Positions 52,828-63,537 of a stretch of 64,000 nucleotides of DNA are shown in pieces. Under the pieces are notes generated by a model that had not been told where the DNA came from, ran no database searches, and saw only the letters and a program-made list of their open reading frames with translations. The stretch spans positions 502,260 through 566,259 of the forward strand of contig NW_006920880.1 in the NCBI RefSeq assembly GCF_000417875.1. The letters run 5' to 3'. Each line of letters opens with the position of its first letter. Within the stretch, counting starts at the first letter, position 1. This DNA is from Pseudozyma flocculosa PF-1. Lineage: Eukaryota > Basidiomycota > Ustilaginomycetes > Ustilaginales > Ustilaginaceae. A program made the translations under genes and the position numbers.

Positions 52828-54208
52828 GCCGCCGGACGAGGCCGCCGGCCGCCTCGGCTTCGTTTCTGTGTGCACCACTTCCAGCTCTCGCAATGCCTAG
52901 CCTGCTTCGCCCGCCACGGCCTGTCTGCCTCGGTTGTATGGGGGGAAGGCCAGCCCACTGCGAGGGAGCTAGGTGCGCGTAGTGCGGATCTTCACGTACT
53001 GGCGCTGGGAGGCTGCGCCGGTCAGCGGGCTAAAGAAGTGGCAACGGGCACCGTGGACGATGCCGTCGGCCAACGAGCCGAGGGTGACGAGGGGCCTGAA
53101 GGGCGCACGGAACGCCGTCCATTCTGACATCGTCGGGCCTCGAGGGACAAGCTCGCCGCCGAGGGTAACGCGAGATCCAAGCGCGCGGCCCAAGCTCTGT
53201 GTGCGCACCTCGCATTTCCTGCAGCAAACAAGCAGGTGCCCTGCCACGGTGGCACCAGAACAATTGCACCGGCTTCCAAGTCCCAGGAGACGGGCTGCGA
53301 GGACGAGAACCAAGCAAGCTGCTGCTGCGTCGGTGGGAGGGGGCGACGCCAGGGTTAGCCCCGACGCCCCGCCAAGATGCGGACCGAAGAGGCGGGGATG
53401 CTGAGCTTACAGTCGATGCAGCACCATTCCGCCCACCTACCACGCCTTCTCGTCATATGTACTACCGCGGCCCTAGGATGCGATAGCCTTCGACGCCGGA
53501 GCGACAACAATTGCCCGCACAACGGAACGAGCAGCCAGCCCAGCGCAACTCAGTCTGCGGTAGCTCGGCCCGCGCCAGCGCAGCGCGGTGCGGCGAGGCG
53601 CAGCGCAAAGAGCAAGGCTGCAAGAACAGGGGCCAGCGGAGGCTATTGACGGAAAGCACGTCCCCCCTCGTCCTCATCATCACCTGTTGCGACGCTTCAT
53701 AACCACGCTCGGTGCCAGAGACGCCTGCTGCCAGCCTGCTATTCGAGTCTACCACCCCCACCCTACTTTGGCCTGAAGAGGTCCGAGTACGGCCCCGGCC
53801 CTCGAGATGACTCTCCTGGCATCGAGGGCCGAAGATGGCTGCCGCCCTCTGTTGACTCGCACATGCTCTTGCCTGCCTGCCTTCCTGCATACATATAACA
53901 GGCGTAAGCTCTGCGGTCAAGGCCCTTGGCAAGCCGTGTCTGCCTGCTCCCTGCCCCGTCATCGTCGTCGTCGTCATCTCTGTCCTCGGCATTCTTGCCA
54001 TCCTCGTCCAGTCTCTGCTGCCTCGATCGCCCTAGTTGCCCGTATTCTCTCGAAAGCGGCTGGATTTCGCCTCGGAGCGACCGTCGTCCGCACCCTCGCG
54101 TCGGGCGCCCATCGGCAGCCTCCCGAAAGACACAAGCTCGACGCTTCGGCCCGGCTCAGGCTTCCGCCACCGACAACTGCTTGCTGCAGGATCGACCCTG
54201 ATTCGACC
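52828..54208. promoter_or_regulatory. Intergenic region upstream of the protein kinase gene
   Basis: About 1.4 kb with no supportable gene. ACATATAACA at 53891-53900 (TATAA at 53894) is a TATA box about 315 bp upstream of the kinase start. Open frame upstream of the kinase ATG back to 53807 reads as leader. Confidence 0.45.
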
Positions 54209-57200
54209 ATGTCGCAGCCATCGGCGACTGCCGGCCCATCGGATGCCCAGGAGGCACCCGCACCGATACCGGCACCGGCCGTCGTGCAGGCCCCGCAGCC
54301 GCCAGTGTCGATCGAGCTGCTCGTCAAAGGCAACCTGCCGCGGCGCTACAACCGCAAGGGCACGGGCGAGGATGCCGACACGGCCGTCGTGGGAAAGGGC
54401 GGCTTCGGCACCACCTACCTCTACGAGCGCGACACGTCCTTTACCCCCGAGAGCTCGCTCGAGATCTCGGCGCCCAACTCGACCCGCCCCAGCCCCAATG
54501 GCAGCCCGGCCAGCGTGACCGAGAACATCTTCCCGGACCCGGGCAATGCAGCCTATGGCCCTCAGGGCGGCTCCGACCACCTCCCGCGCAGCCGTCAGCT
54601 TGTCTTCACCCCTGCCTCGAACCGTTCCTCGACCCTTGCCGCCCACCTGCGCCCCTTTGCCGATCGGAGGCCCGCGACGCCGCGCGTCGTCGTCGTCAAG
54701 ATGTGCCGCACGCCGTGCACGGGCTCTTTTGACGAGCTGCAAAAGACGAGCGCCCTGGACCGCAAGATGCGCAAGGCCATGATGCAGGACCCCAGCCTGT
54801 CGCACATCCGCGTCGTCCGGGGCGAGGGGCGCATCCTCCGCTACCTCCAGGCCGCCAACGACGTCGAGCCGAGCGCCGAGGATGCCAACCTGGTGCTACT
54901 CCTCGCCGACCTGCCCGTCCACGGCAAGGCCAAGGCGGCCGCCCTCGACGGCGACGCCGCTCGCGGCTGCCCGCTCACCTCGATCGAGATCGAGCCCGAC
55001 TTCAGCGAAGGGCCCCCGACGCGGCTCTTGGTCTTTGAGCGCCTCGTCGAGATCGATGCCGAGCTGACGGACAAGGGGTGGGAGGTCTCCAAGGACACCT
55101 GGCCGGCAGAACGCGTCGAGCGCATGGCGCTGGAAATCATTCAGGGCCTCAAGGTGAGTGTCGTCAGGTGTCGGCTCGGGCAGCGGTCGACGAGGGGTCC
55201 ACTGACGCTGTGCCCCGCTGCCCACCTGCCTGCCTGCCTCCCGCAGTTCCTGCACCGGCACAACGTCACGCATGGCGATCTGAAGCCTTCCAACCTGATG
55301 AAGGATCCAGCCACGGGGTGCGTCAAGATCATCGACCTCGGGGCCAGCCGGCGCTTTGTCGACGTCTCGAACCGCGAAAAGGACAACCTCTACGCCGTCG
55401 ACCAGGGCGACATCGAGCACCTCCGGCAGGGCAGAGTGCGGCCGACCCTGGCTCTGGACCGGTGCGAGGGGTTAAGCTCGCTGACAGGATCTCCGCAGTG
55501 AGTCAGGCGGGCCGGTCCATCGTGGCTGTTGTGAGATCCCGCTTCAGCCTGTGGCTGACCTCGTCATCCCCGCCCGTCCGTCTCGTCCCCTTATCCTCGC
55601 CTGCCGCTTCACCAGCTACATGGCACCAGAGATCCTTTTGCAGGCAAGCCGGTACGCTGACCACAAGGGCAGGGCCCGGAGCGTGCTCGAGGACTGGGAG
55701 CCGCACTACAAGCAGTACTTTACCGCGACCGAGGTCACCTACTTTGAGCTCGCCCTGAGCGACCTCAAGCGGGGCTGGGGCATCCGCGCCGACATGTGGA
55801 GCTGGTCTCGGACAGTGTGAGTGCATCCCGCGGCCCCGAAGACGGATCCCTGTCTGCCCTCTTGAAGCTGACGCCCCTGGTGCCTGCGCGTCGCCATTCC
55901 CGTTACCACCCCAGGTCTTCGCTCTTCCTCAAGACGGTCCCGTCTGAAGACCGGCCCTCGTCCTCGAGCGTCTGCCCGTTCGACTTTTCCTTTTCCAAGC
56001 ACCAGGAAGACTTTGTCGAAGCGCTCCACACGCCTGCCCGGGCCGAGCAGGAGCAGCCCCGCTTCCATCTCTGGTCGCGGCACTTTCCTCTCTACATTGT
56101 CAGCAAGGTCCTCGACGGTATCGAACTGCCCGAGAGCTCCAAGTCCGCGAGCCCAGAGCTGCAGAGGATGCTTCTGGCTTGCCTGGCCCACCAGGATAGC
56201 CGTCCCGACGCCGAGACCATCTTTCGGGTCCTGACAGAGAGGCGGACGCGGTCGCACCAGCAAGCGGGACGGATGTCGCCGAGCAAGAGGCCGTTTCAGA
56301 GCGGCGGTGAGATGCTGCCGCCGCCTTCGATTCGGCAACCCCCGGTCCCGACTCTCGGCGAGCCAGGCGGCTTGCGAGACTCGGCACAGGCACCACCGGC
56401 TCCCCCAAAGGACTGGATGTCGGCGAGCAGAGAGGCGTCCAGACACGCTTCCTTCCGCAGCGAGTCGGCCGCGGGGACACAGAGCCTGGCAGCTAGTACA
56501 GGCTACCATCACCACAGCCGCGAGCCATCGGCCTCTCGAAGCTTCATCGGTGTGCGGTCGGCGTCGGAGCAGGACTGGCTGTCGCGCCCCCGCGACCGCG
56601 ACAAGGCGGATCTCGGCTTCGCACACAACCGCACCCTGCCGCCGCCGGCGAGCCTGCCGTCGAGGACGGGAAGCGGGAGCCTCCTGTTTTCGGACCTCAA
56701 CCAGACCTTGGTGGGCACCGAGGGCAGCCGGTGCTACCAACAGCGCCTCGGCGAGCAGCACGCAGCGCAAACGGGGCGTGGCGGCCTGCACAGCTCGATG
56801 CACCCGTCGAGCGTCAACCTGAGCGCCTCGACGCTGGACCCGGGCATCATTCACAGGCCCTTTAGCGTCCAGCGACCGGGATGCATCGAGTCGGCAGAGA
56901 TGCTCGATGGGGCTCACACGGCGGCGCCACCGGGGTTTGAGCTGCTCAGCCGGGTGCGGCCTCGCTGCAGCTCGACGCAGACGGCGCCTCTGCCCGACGT
57001 GCCCGACGTGCCCGCCGTAGCCCTCGCGTCCGGTTCTGCCTCGGGATTCGCCACCATGCCGGCTCGCCAGGACTCGTGGCCGTCGAACCAGGACCATCAG
57101 CGTGCGACGGGTGGCCGCAGGTCGCGTGGCGGGGCGAGCGTGTACGAGCTGGGCAGTGCCAGGAACGACTGGGGCTGCCCCGTCTCTTCGTCGCCGGCCC

Positions 57201-57322
57201 TCGCTCCCCCGGCAGCGCCAACTCGGGCCCCACCAAAGAGCCTGATGAAGCTGCTGAGGTGGGCCATCCCGTCAAAGTCGTCGTCGTCATCGTCGTCGTC
57301 GTCGTCGCCGAGGCGCAGGTAG
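54209..57322 (+). CDS. Serine/threonine protein kinase, non-RD (HGD), unassigned family
   Basis: Exons 54209-55153, 55247-55497, 55616-55816, 55915-57322; introns 55154-55246, 55498-55615, 55817-55914, all GTGAGT; 934 residues. Kinase landmarks: glycine loop GKGGFGTTYLYER (62-74), then an insertion of about 85 residues before the Lys in RVVVVKM (164), Glu in RGEGRILRYL, catalytic loop VTHGDLKPSN (His 324, Asp 326), DLG at 345-347, and TGSPHYMAPEILL, rebuilt across the junction at 55497/55616. All catalytic residues remain, but HRD reads HGD and DFG reads DLG. A further 50-residue insert lies in the activation segment region before TGSP. After LACLAHQDSRPDAE the lobe ends; the last 350 residues are Ser/Pro/Arg-rich and disordered, ending in a Ser homopolymer. 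Family unknown. Confidence 0.8.
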
Positions 57323-58491
57323 CCAGGACCGCTCTCCTCTTCTGGTCTTTTTATCTGCTTGCAGTGCATAGAACGTAACCTACACGCTAGCGAACCCGTT
57401 TAATCTCCGAGGATGGTGGACCCTTGCCTCTTCGTCCCACGTACTTCGATGCGCGAGGCTAAGCTGAAGGCGATGATCCGGCGATGGTGATGACCGACAG
57501 GCTAGGGTGGATGTTGGCCAGCAGTGGGCTGCAAGGCGTCGGCTCCAGGGGCCGTGTGGTCGAGCTGCAAGCGGGCAGGCAGTTGGGCGGGCGACCAGCG
57601 CAAGCACGTGGGCCGACCCTGACCTGCCTGCTTTCACGCTCGACCCAGCCGAGGGCCCGCCCGCTGGCCTGCTTGCATCAACCAGATGGGGCTGCACGTC
57701 AACCCAAAAAAAATCCCAGGCAGGCGGGCAAGCAGGCAAGAAAATCGCGCGGTCGGCTCTACGACGGGCAGGCAGGCAGGAGGCAGGCAAGTGAAGACGG
57801 ATCGGAAAACAGGCAGGCCAGGACAGGCGGGCAGGCCGGCCAGCGACGAAGCGGCTCGGGTGCCGTTGCGGGCCAGACGACGACGAACGACGCAGGGCCG
57901 ATGACAGCAGCAGCACCGGCTGCTGGATCCGCAGGCCAGTGTCCCGCTTTGTCGGCGCTGCGCTGCTGCCGCTCGCGGATCGCTGATCCAGATCGATGGA
58001 CCGGATGGGCCGTAGTTTGAGTCTGCCTCGTGCTGCTGCGTTCCTGCCTGGCCCAGCTGGCCTCCACCTGTGAAAGCGGGACCAGCCTGGTTTTCCTCGT
58101 TATCTCGGCGCCCACCTCGTTGGCCGTCGTGGTTACCGCGCCCACAGCCCTCTAGCCATCGGAGATGACCCCGGCGCCTAATGGCCGCTGCTCGCCCTCA
58201 CCATCGCCACCATCATCGCCATCACCGCCACCACCGCCACCACCATCATCGCAGACCGCCTCGACGCCGACGCCGACCATAGCTCCATCAGCCGCAGCGG
58301 CTGCTCCTGGCTCGTCTTCCAGGCTCCTCGGCCACCCCGCGTCAACCCCTCCTGGCTGGTCAGCCTCGACAAACACTCTACGAGCTCTTCTCGGATTGAG
58401 CCACCGGCTTCCCCTCGGCTGTCATCCTTTAGCTCGTCACCCCACCTCTCGCCCCTATTTGAGGCGGCCTGACGAACCACCTCTCGCCAGC
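57323..58491. other. Intergenic region between kinase and large hypothetical gene
   Basis: About 1.2 kb, no gene. Contains GGCAGGCGGGCAAGCAGGCAAG and GGCAGGCAGGAGGCAGGCAAG at 57718-57790 and a CCATCATCGCCATCACCGCC tract at 58200-58250 in the leader of the next gene. Confidence 0.4.
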
Positions 58492-61375
58492 ATGGCGGAC
58501 AATCAATCGGCTGGGCCTTCGAGGCCCGCCCGCTCCCATCAGCAGCACAAGAGGACATCCTCTCTCCTATCCAGCCTCAACTCGATCGGATCGCTCCTTG
58601 CGGGAGCTCGTCCCGACAGCACCCAGGCCCACTCCAACCGCGACGCCGTTCGCATCGATGCAGAGCTCGTCATGTCGCACCCCTCGTCCCCGGTCTGGGC
58701 CGACGAGTCGCGAGCAGGGCTTTTCCAAGAAGCACAGACGAGACCCACAATCGACCTGCAGGACGAGGTCCGGCCCCGCTTTTCCCACAGGTGAGTCGAG
58801 CCACCGCCGTCTCTGCACGTCGCCGAACACGATCCCGAATGCCAAAGGCTCGCGCTAGCCCGGACCGTCGCTCGTGGTACCGCGGCAGCCCTGAGCCCAT
58901 CAGCAGGCAGTTGTCTTGCCCCGGCCCTCGCCAATCGGTTTCAGCACAGCTCTCTCACCTTCATCACCTCCTCTCATTTGCTCGGCCGTCATACGCAGCG
59001 GCCCGACGTCGAGCCAGGAACAGTCAAACCCCTCCTCTTCTATCGCGTTCCCATCCTCGGACATGCGGGACTCCCGCTCGACGTCTGCGCCTTCCTCGAC
59101 CGACAGCTCCGGATCTACGAACCTCGCCGCTACCGGCGCCACTCCTTCATCTTCGGCCACTTTCACGCCTGCGACCTCCACGATCGGATCACCGAGCACC
59201 TCGCCTCGCAAGCTGGACGTCCCCCTGAGCGCCCGCGCCAGCACCATCAGGGCAGGCCGGGGCCCCAACCGGCACGCGCGGACGAGCTCGATGCCTCAGT
59301 GGCAGACGCTGCCAAGGGACGCGATGGGCAAATCGAGCGTCGCCCATGCACAGACGACGACATCGACCCCGAAGTCGTACCGCACCATCTCGCTCAGTGG
59401 AGCAGCCGGGCTCCCGCTCGACGACGCGGCTTCAGATACGTTGGTCGACGGCTACGGCGCGGCAAAGTCGCCGCCGAGGGCGTCCGGATTCCGCACCCGT
59501 TCCATCCAGTCGATCCGCGACATTGCCGCCGCTTGGGTGCCCGCCCGCTTTGCCCCGTCCCTCGCCTCGTCCGCATCATCTTCGTCACGAAGCAGCGAAA
59601 CCGACCCCGGTAGCCCTCCCAGTCGGCGCAACAACATGCTTGTAGCGGCACCGTCCAACGCTACGAGCAAAGCTGTCGCGCGGAAATCGGAAAGGAGGCC
59701 CGTCCGGCTTGATCGCAGGCGGCTCGACAAGGCCGTCAGCCTGGCGGTCGAGGCTGCCCAGGCCGCCGAGGAAGACGAGCGCATCTGGGAAGAGAAGCAG
59801 GCGCGCAAGTCCCAGATGTCGACCGCAGCTCGACGCAGGGGAGACGGCGCCTCTATGAGGCAGGCGGGTGCGGGCCTCGGGCTGATCACCGAGGGAGCCG
59901 GCCCGCAGGCGCGACTCTCGCTCTCCGAGTCTAGCAGGCAGCTCAGCATGCGACGACCCGACGAGATGCAGCTGACCGACGACGGCGACGAGAGCGAGGA
60001 CGAGGACGAGGACGACCTGGGCTTCTCGCTGGACCTCTACATCTCATCTCTCGGCTACCTCATCTCGGCCATCTCGGACCGCGAAGCGACCGGGCTCAAC
60101 GACAGGCAGCGCAACGACATCCGCCAGAGGCTCGAGGACGGCATGGGCAAGCTGGGGTTCGATGCGCGGGCCGAGCTGCAAAAGGCCGAGGCGATGAAGC
60201 GGGAGCTGGAGATGGAGAGGGAGAGGATCGCACTGCGCGATCAGCAGGGCCCCACGGTCGTCCACCATCACTATCACGGCGGTGCCGGGCCCAGCATCCT
60301 CAGCGACGGCGCCTTTGCGCGAGCCCACGCCGCGGCCAAGGCGTCCGAAAGGCCCTCGAGCTTCGCGGGCAAGGTCGGCAACAGCGTGCTCGACATTGGC
60401 CTCACCATCGGCGCCGGTGCGCTATCGGCCCTCTCTGCCAACCTCTCCGCCATCGCGCCGCGCGGCAGCAAGACGCCCGCCGAGCAAGGCTCTCCCAGGA
60501 TCACCGACCTCGACACGGGCGAGTACCTGTCAGCGCCCTCGTCTGCCCCCGCGAGCGGCACGGCAACGCCGAGGACCGCCTGGGTGCGCGCGGCTGGCCA
60601 GCACTCGAAGCAGTGGGAGCTGACCGTGGCATTCGCCAGCTCGGCCGCCAACGCCCTCGCCAGCAGCCTGTGGACGATTGCCAAGTCGGAAAAGGCCAGG
60701 ACGCTGGCGTCCGACGGCCAGGCGAGGTCGCCGGCGCCGGCCCAAGGATCGCCCCGCAGCGACGCCGTTGATCTGCAGCTGATGGACGGCGCCTCGATCA
60801 GCGACGGCCACGACCCGAGCATGAGCGCCGAGGACCGGCTGATCCTGCTATCGGCCTCGCTGGCGCGGGCGCTCAAGCGCTCGCCGCTTCCCTCGCAGCT
60901 CTACCAGCTGCTCAAGCAGATCGTCTCGCTGCTGGCTGCCCTCGACGCCCGCTTCGCGCTGACGGAAAAGGGCACCCAGATGGCCGTGCACCAGACCTCG
61001 CTCGCACTCCGCTTTGTCCGCCGGCACGACCTGCACGTCAAGGCCGTCAAGGTCGCCTGGGCCGCCGCAGAGGCCGCCGTCGCCGCCCTCGAGGCCTACC
61101 GCGACGAGCGCGGCTGGCAAGACATCCAGGCCAACCCGGCGCCGCTGCACAGCGCCTCCAGCCTAGCCCAGTTCCAGCTGTCCGACGCTAGCGAGGGCAC
61201 CGCGTCGCCGCCGCTGACGTCGTCGTCGAGTCGAGGGAAACAGCAACAGCAGCAGCAGCCACACGCCATCACGTCCGCCGGCGACACCGGCCCCCTTCCA
61301 ACCGCCTCCTCCTATTCCCCTTCTGTCGTTGGCGCCAGTCCCGTCTCCAGACCATCCAGCAGATTCGCACCCTGA
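58492..61375 (+). CDS. Large hypothetical protein with C-terminal conserved-looking helical region
   Basis: Not recognised. Exons 58492-58790 and 58999-61375, intron 58791-58998 (GTGAGT...CGCAG, phase 2); 891 residues. Starts [20 protein letters not shown]. The first 350 residues are Ser/Thr/Pro-rich with SMPQWQTLP and [13 protein letters not shown] basic helix [20 protein letters not shown] precedes an acidic run (ESEDEDEDD), then the block [20 protein letters not shown], a Glu/Arg coiled-coil-like stretch ([20 protein letters not shown]), HHHYHGG, and an amphipathic or membrane-binding segment [20 protein letters not shown]. The C-terminal part (about 690-830) is helical: [38 protein letters not shown]. 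It ends in a Gln/Ser-rich tail. The start is the only ATG that keeps phase with the intron. No function is proposed. Confidence 0.75.
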
Positions 61376-61457
61376 TGCCCTCTCCTGTAATGCAACCATG
61401 TACCACTATCGGCCGGCCTTCAGACCAGGCAAAAGCAAAAGAAAGAGCCAAAAGAAT

Positions 61458-61560
61458 TTCCCGGCCGGGGAATCGAACCCCGATCTGAACAGCACCGTCT
61501 TCTCGCAGTGGAGAAGGCGCAGGTGAGAGTGTCCTATACTGACCATTGTACTAACCAGGA
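61458..61560 (-). tRNA. tRNA-Glu (anticodon CTC) with a 31-nt intron
   Basis: Reads 5'-TCCTGGT (acceptor) ... GCCGGGA-A on the minus strand; seven acceptor pairs form with two G-U. D arm GTAC/GTAT with loop AATGGTCA; anticodon stem GGACA/TGTTC around loop CT-CTC-A; T arm CGGGG-TTCGATT-CCCCG. The intron occupies 61493-61523, directly after position 37, the canonical site. Box A (TAGTACAATGG) and box B (GGTTCGATTCC) are present, and TTTT (61450-61453 complement) follows as the Pol III terminator. It lies between the large hypothetical gene and the inositol-phosphatase gene. Confidence 0.93.
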
Positions 61561-61777
61561 TCGGCCATTTTGGACTTGGATGAATGAAGCTTACACAGAT
61601 GCATAAATAAAAGCTGGTCTTTAGGATACGGAAATGGAAGGCGAGGCAGGGGAGGAATCATGCACGCGCACAGACAGCGCTGTCTGGCCGCCTCCCCTCC
61701 CTCCTTTCCTCCACCACCCACCACCCACCACCCACCATCCATCCAACCGATCCGACCAATCACTGGCTCAGACCACG

Positions 61778-63281
61778 ATGACGACAATGATTGACCTGGA
61801 AGAGATCCAGACGTTTGCGGTGCAGCTGTCCAAGAAGGCGGGGCAGGCGATCCTCGAGGGCTCGGCGCGGCGCTTCGAGGGCTTGAGCGGCTTCGACGAA
61901 AAGAAAAACACGGCCGACCTCGTCACCGAGACGGACCAGGCGACCGAGAAGCTCGTCAAGGACGAGATCGCACGTGCCTACCCGCATCACAAGTGAGTGC
62001 CCCGATTTCGACTCCCCCCCCACGCTGGTGGTGACTGCGGCGGAGGCGACGGCGGCGGTGAGCTGATGCGAGCGAGTCTGTTCCTGTTCCTTTGGCGCTT
62101 CCCGCCACGACGACCGACCGAACCAGGTTCATTGGCGAGGAGAGCTGGGCGGCTGGCGAGGAGAATCAGCTGACCGACGAGCCCACCTGGATCATTGACC
62201 CGTGAGTAGTGGCGGCGGCCTCGTCTGTGTCGTCGAGCACCAGCCCGGCGGTGTTCGCACTCTTGGACTGACGGGTCTCCTCGCTCCCGCTCCCACTTCG
62301 CCCCCGCAGCATCGATGGCACCACCAACTTCGTCCACGGCTTGTGAGTAAGACTGGCGGATCGGCATCGCCCGCTCGTCCAGCTCAACTTCGGCTGACGC
62401 GCGCCATCGCTTCCCCCGGCCTGCGGTGTCCTCTCACCTCTGCCTTCGCTTGCCTGCTGCTTGGCCCTCCCGCAGCCCCTTTACCTGCATCTCGATCGGC
62501 TTCGTCTACCGCAAGGAGCCCGTGATCGGCGTCATCTACGCGCCGTTCCTCGAGCACCTCTACCACGGCCTCAAGGGATCCGGCTCGTACATCTCGACGC
62601 CGCAGCACCCGGCGCCGCGCAGGCTTCCCCTCGCCGAGCCCCTGCCGCTGCCCTCGCTGCGCCAGGCCCTCGTCGCCTTCGAGTGGGGCTCGGACAGGAA
62701 GAGCGACATCCTGGCCAAGAAGCTGCGCAGCTTCCAGCGCATCACGGGCGACTCGGACGGCGGCGTCGAGGGCGGCCAGATGGTCCAGGGCGTCAGGTCC
62801 ATGGGCTCCGCCGCTCTCAACTTTGCAAACGTCGCCGCCGGATCCCTCGACCTCTACTGGGAGATCGGTTGCTGGGCCTGGGACGTCTGCGCCGGCATCG
62901 TCATCGCAAAGGAGGCGTGAGTCACCCTATCTCTCTCTCTCTCGGGGTTAAACGGGCTGACGCGGCGGAGCGGCGAACCGAACACTGACGACTATTCGAT
63001 TCTCTCCTCCCCCTTCCTCCTGTTCCTCGCCCCCGCGTGCGCCTCGCCCCCCTCTACGCAGCGGTTGCGCCGTCGTCGGATCGCGCGATGCCGCCCTGGC
63101 CAGCCTGTCGTCGTCGGCCGCCGAGGGGCAGAGGTTCAACGACATCCCGCCCGAGCTCCTCACGGGCCGCAAGTACGTCGTCGTGCGCGCCATCGCCGAC
63201 ACCGAGTCGGAAACGGGCGTCGACGCGCAAAAGAGGACCATCAAGACCTTTTACGACGCCGTCGATGAGTGGGACCCTTGA
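61778..63281 (+). CDS. Inositol monophosphatase family protein
   Basis: Mg-dependent, Li-sensitive phosphatase family that hydrolyses inositol monophosphates (some members act on PAP, fructose bisphosphate or quinate-linked substrates). Five exons: 61778-61992, 62127-62201, 62310-62342, 62476-62916, 63062-63281; introns 61993-62126, 62202-62309, 62343-62475, 62917-63061, all GTGAGT and all phase 2; 327 residues, a little above the usual 270-300. Motif 1 KFIGEESWAAG and motif 2 WIIDPIDGTTNFVHGFPF are rebuilt exactly across three junctions, exon 3 being only 33 nt; motif 3 is YWEIGCWAWDVCAG. The C-terminus FNDIPPELLTGRKYVVVRAI is typical of fungal myo-inositol monophosphatases. Start: two in-frame ATGs at 61778 and 61787; the first is used. 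Confidence 0.95.
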
Positions 63282-63537
63282 GCGGGCGATGCCTCGCCGT
63301 ACGACCAGGCAGGCCTTGCCATCCTACAGGGTGGTGGGTGTCGAATTTCGATCGGTGACTACCTGGGACAAAGAAGGCTGCTGTACATCGACGGTCAGGG
63401 CGGAGAGACAATGGAGCGTAGACGGAGCGTTGCAAAAGTAGCGAGATACGGGTCGGAAGAAATGCGCGGCAGCGGTAGCAGGCCGGTGGCATGCAAGGCG
63501 GTCAACAGAGGCAGGGCTCCCCCGCACCTCGGCCCGC

